Origin: Isochrysis galbana
Lineage: Eukaryota > Haptophyta > Isochrysidales > Isochrysidaceae
DNA length: 64,000 nucleotides
Reading direction: 5' to 3'
Assembly: GCA_018136815.1 (NCBI GenBank)
Contig: CM030933.1
Coordinates: 5,924,637-5,988,636 of the forward strand
Shown here: positions 61,732-64,000 of the stretch, in pieces
Layout of the letters: each line of letters begins with the position of its first letter
Numbering within the stretch: the first letter of the stretch is position 1
Position numbers and translations under genes: made by a program
The notes under the pieces: model-generated
Database searches by the model: none
The model's input: only the letters and a program-made list of their open reading frames with translations
Told to the model about the DNA's origin: nothing

Positions 61732-64000
61732 TCACGCGTTTAACCTGTCAACGCTAGAGTGACCGACCGTGCTTCCCATCTCCCCAAACTGCCCAGACGG
61801 CAGGCCTTCCCGTCTGGCAGCGGTCTCCTCAGCATTAGCGCCCCCCCTCTGCTCATTGGGAGGCTCGCTGGCCCACGCCTCTAGCCCCTCCTCCACAGGC
61901 GCGTCCTCGGGCACCTCGGGCATCCCGGCGGCGCGCGCTGAGGACGCGCCTTGCTCCTCGAAGATATTGAGAACGAAGCTCAAGAAGCGCGAGGCATACG
62001 TTCGGGGATCAGTCACCGAGATCCCTGAACGATCGCGTGCATACCGCAGAGCTTTGTATCGGTGCTCCAGCTGTTTCCGCAGGCCGTACTGCTGCAGGAT
62101 ATCGATCACACCACAAAAGAAAACCACTTCCTCCCCAGTCTCCAGCCGGCATGGCAGTCCGTCATCGATGCGCACCGGTGCCACTGGCTCACGCCGGCCG
62201 TCGCGCGCGCGGGTCTGCGAACGCTCGTATGCCGCGCGCAGCTCCGTGACGCTAACGCTGGGTAGCCGCGAGTCAGCATGACCGTCACCCTCGTCCCCAG
62301 AGTCGCCGTCGCTGTCATCTAACGCTGATGGCATCTTGGGGAGCATGGCTGCGGCCGCGCGCGCGGCTTTGAGAGGCTCGCCCGCGCGCATGAGCAGGCG
62401 CGACGTTGAGCTCCCCAGGCTACCCGGCCGGCTCCCCAGACTACTTGATCGCTGGTGGCTTGCTGAACGGCTATACGCCGGCACGCCGCCCGCGAGGGCC
62501 GGTGCCGAAAGTGTGAGGCCCCCAAGCCGCTTCGCATAGGCAACTTCCTCCTCAAGGGTGATGACGCCATCCCCATCGGCGTCCATATCGGCCTTCACCT
62601 TTGCCTCGTACTGCAGCGCCTCGGGCAGCGGCGGCGGCGCGGCGATGGGCGAGCGTGGTGAGTTGGCTGGTGATGGTGCGCCATCCGGCGGTCCTACTAG
62701 GCTTATGCCCAAACCGGCGGCCGCCGTGAGCCCGTCTAACTCAATCAACTTCTTGCCGAAAAAGGTATCAGGCTGCGGTTCCGCCGGCGAGGTCCATCCG
62801 GAATGTGGCGACGGAAATGGCTCGTAGTCCTCGCGCGCCGGGAAGTGGAGCATCGCAAGCATCGAATAGTCCATAATCTTGAGCTCGCGAAGAAAGGCGG
62901 CGTCGGACTCAACCTGCTGGCTGAGCAGCTTGAGCGTGCGCGCTGGCATGGACAGCTTATGCCGCCAATCGAGGTCCTTCAGTGTGCAGTTGGGATCGGC
63001 CTTTTCGGCCTTGGTGGCATAACGACCAAGAGTCGAGCCCTTCAGGTCATACTTTTCGTGGATCGTCGCCTCCTCGGGCATGAGATTGTTCATCACGACC
63101 ATCCGGATGTTGCGGCCAACTTGCGTTGTGATACGGATCAGCCCGTAGAAGCGTGGCAGCAACGTTGAGTCGCACGACATGACATGAGCGTAGTAGTTGG
63201 GCAGCATGCGCCGGAGGAATTTGGACTCCTTCTTTGACACTGTCTTTATAAGAAACTTGTAGTCTTCTGTGAGGTAGAAGACGGCGCCAGACTTGCCGGG
63301 CGTCCCGAGCTCGCGCAGCGAGTTCTCGCCGCAGATTGAGACTACGTAATCCTGCTCACTTACGCCAAAGTGCTCCCGCAGATGGCGAAAGGCAAGCGGC
63401 GCGTGATCCTTGAAAGTGAAGATTCGGGTGGAGTGGGCTGGCGTCGTAGTGCAACCCTCGGGCGGGAAGGTGCGTGTGAAAACCGTGTGGAAGTCCTTGG
63501 CTTCAAGCGGGCCAGTCCGGCGTGCAGCACTGCGGCCCGATGAGTAGGCGATTCCCAGCTTGAGGTTCATCATGATCTGATAGCTGGGATGGCCCTTGAA
63601 GATGGTCTGCCCAGCGCGCACCTTCCGATGCTTCACGCGCTGCTTCGCTGGTCGCCCCTTGCTCGTAAGCTTGGGAGAGGAGAGCGCCGATCCCGGCGCC
63701 GTCTCGTCTGCGGAGAGCGGTGAGCCAAGGCTTCGTGGCTGCACCAGCTCAGCATCTGGCTCAGGGATCTCGACACGCACATTCTGAGCAGACAGTCTGC
63801 GTGCGGAGAGCCCTGAACGTTCGCTGCTTACACGCGAGCACCCCGCCGACCCACAAGCATGCGACCGAGTAGAGGCAGGAGGCTCTGGAAGGCCACCGCT
63901 CGGCTCCACCAATACTGCCAGGCTCTGCTCGGCAGAGACTGCGAGGCTCTGCTCGGCAGAGACTGCGAGGCTCTGCTCGGCAGAGACTGGGAAGGGGTCA
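61732..64000 (-). CDS. phosphatidylinositol-phosphate kinase with an EF-hand insert (partial, runs off right edge)
   Basis: Open from the right edge to the stop at 61732, over 750 residues. The N-terminal part in view begins with three VSAEQSLA repeats (DNA unit 24 bp) and a Ser/Pro-rich region. The PIPK domain starts near 63600 (YQIMMNLKLGIAYSSGR). It has the nucleotide-binding loop GTPGKSGAVFYLTEDYKFLI, then MNNLMPEE, YDLKGSTLGR (~63050), and the catalytic IMDYSMLAMLH (~62870). The domain then has a ~250-residue insert and resumes with FFCGVIDILQQYGLRKQLEH (~62100), ISVTDPRTYASRF and FLSFVLNIF. The insert contains a canonical EF-hand loop, DADGDGVITLEEE (~62590-62550). PIP kinases make PIP2-type lipids at membranes; the EF-hand suggests calcium control. 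Catalytic motifs are all present. The start codon lies outside the window. Confidence 0.92.
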   Translation of the reverse strand, partial: DPFPVSAEQSLAVSAEQSLAVSAEQSLAVLVEPSGGLPEPPASTRSHACGSAGCSRVSSERSGLSARRLSAQNVRVEIPEPDAELVQPRSLGSPLSADETAPGSALSSPKLTSKGRPAKQRVKHRKVRAGQTIFKGHPSYQIMMNLKLGIAYSSGRSAARRTGPLEAKDFHTVFTRTFPPEGCTTTPAHSTRIFTFKDHAPLAFRHLREHFGVSEQDYVVSICGENSLRELGTPGKSGAVFYLTEDYKFLIKTVSKKESKFLRRMLPNYYAHVMSCDSTLLPRFYGLIRITTQVGRNIRMVVMNNLMPEEATIHEKYDLKGSTLGRYATKAEKADPNCTLKDLDWRHKLSMPARTLKLLSQQVESDAAFLRELKIMDYSMLAMLHFPAREDYEPFPSPHSGWTSPAEPQPDTFFGKKLIELDGLTAAAGLGISLVGPPDGAPSPANSPRSPIAAPPPLPEALQYEAKVKADMDADGDGVITLEEEVAYAKRLGGLTLSAPALAGGVPAYSRSASHQRSSSLGSRPGSLGSSTSRLLMRAGEPLKAARAAAAMLPKMPSALDDSDGDSGDEGDGHADSRLPSVSVTELRAAYERSQTRARDGRREPVAPVRIDDGLPCRLETGEEVVFFCGVIDILQQYGLRKQLEHRYKALRYARDRSGISVTDPRTYASRFLSFVLNIFEEQGASSARAAGMPEVPEDAPVEEGLEAWASEPPNEQRGGANAEETAARREGLPSGQFGEMGSTVGHSSVDRLNA

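Overview
This is a window of a nuclear eukaryotic genome, most likely a unicellular alga with a secondary plastid; a haptophyte-like alga would fit, but this is inference. The DNA is GC-rich. Genes carry short GT-AG introns, and reading frames join exactly across them in the FGGY kinase, MgtC, LON-like and GST genes. One predicted product begins with a signal-peptide-plus-transit-like leader. Roughly a third to a half of the window is transposon and repeat DNA. No rRNA, tRNA, CRISPR or bacterial operon is visible.

Layout, left to right. (1) 0-10 kb: the C-terminus of an unrecognised gene, a LON-domain-like gene, LINE debris, and a complete seven-exon FGGY-family D-ribulokinase-like gene. (2) 10-16 kb: LINE debris and a minus-strand fucosyltransferase-like gene. 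(3) 16.6-19.4 kb: a 204-bp satellite array with a two-unit (408-bp) higher-order pattern. (4) 20.9-23.3 kb: a Ty3/gypsy pol remnant whose intact integrase runs into leucine-rich repeats. (5) 24-30 kb: a coiled-coil gene, a Ty1/copia RNase H relic between 96-bp direct repeats, and a cluster of short palindromes. (6) 30-37.3 kb: a predicted type II membrane protein, a BED/hAT fragment, a DDE transposase, and an MgtC/SapB membrane protein. (7) 37.6-41.8 kb: nested LINE and short-element insertions. (8) 42-51.7 kb: an EGF-plus-exostosin glycosyltransferase gene, divergent from a gene of unknown function, then a GST-IQ-SRPBCC fusion gene. (9) 54.6-60.4 kb: a secreted PAN/apple-like protein, a 2.05-kb element with perfect terminal inverted repeats and a target duplication, and a hAT-like gene. 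(10) 61.7-64 kb: a phosphatidylinositol-phosphate kinase with an EF-hand inside its kinase domain, running off the right edge.

The most coherent new system is a mobile-element network. One LINE family is present as three copies of its 3' coding end and a fourth copy of its 3' UTR. Two of the coding copies are each interrupted by the same ~753-bp non-autonomous element, flanked by perfect 16- and 17-bp target duplications. Further truncated copies of that short element are scattered through the window, nearly all keeping the same end. Its other end resembles the LINE 3' tail, which suggests, but does not prove, that the LINE mobilises it.

Host genes are single-copy and functionally unrelated. 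Several have pyrimidine-rich (CT) tracts just upstream of the start codon, which may be a local promoter or 5' UTR signature. Gene boundaries are firm where exons join in phase and match family ends, and tentative elsewhere.
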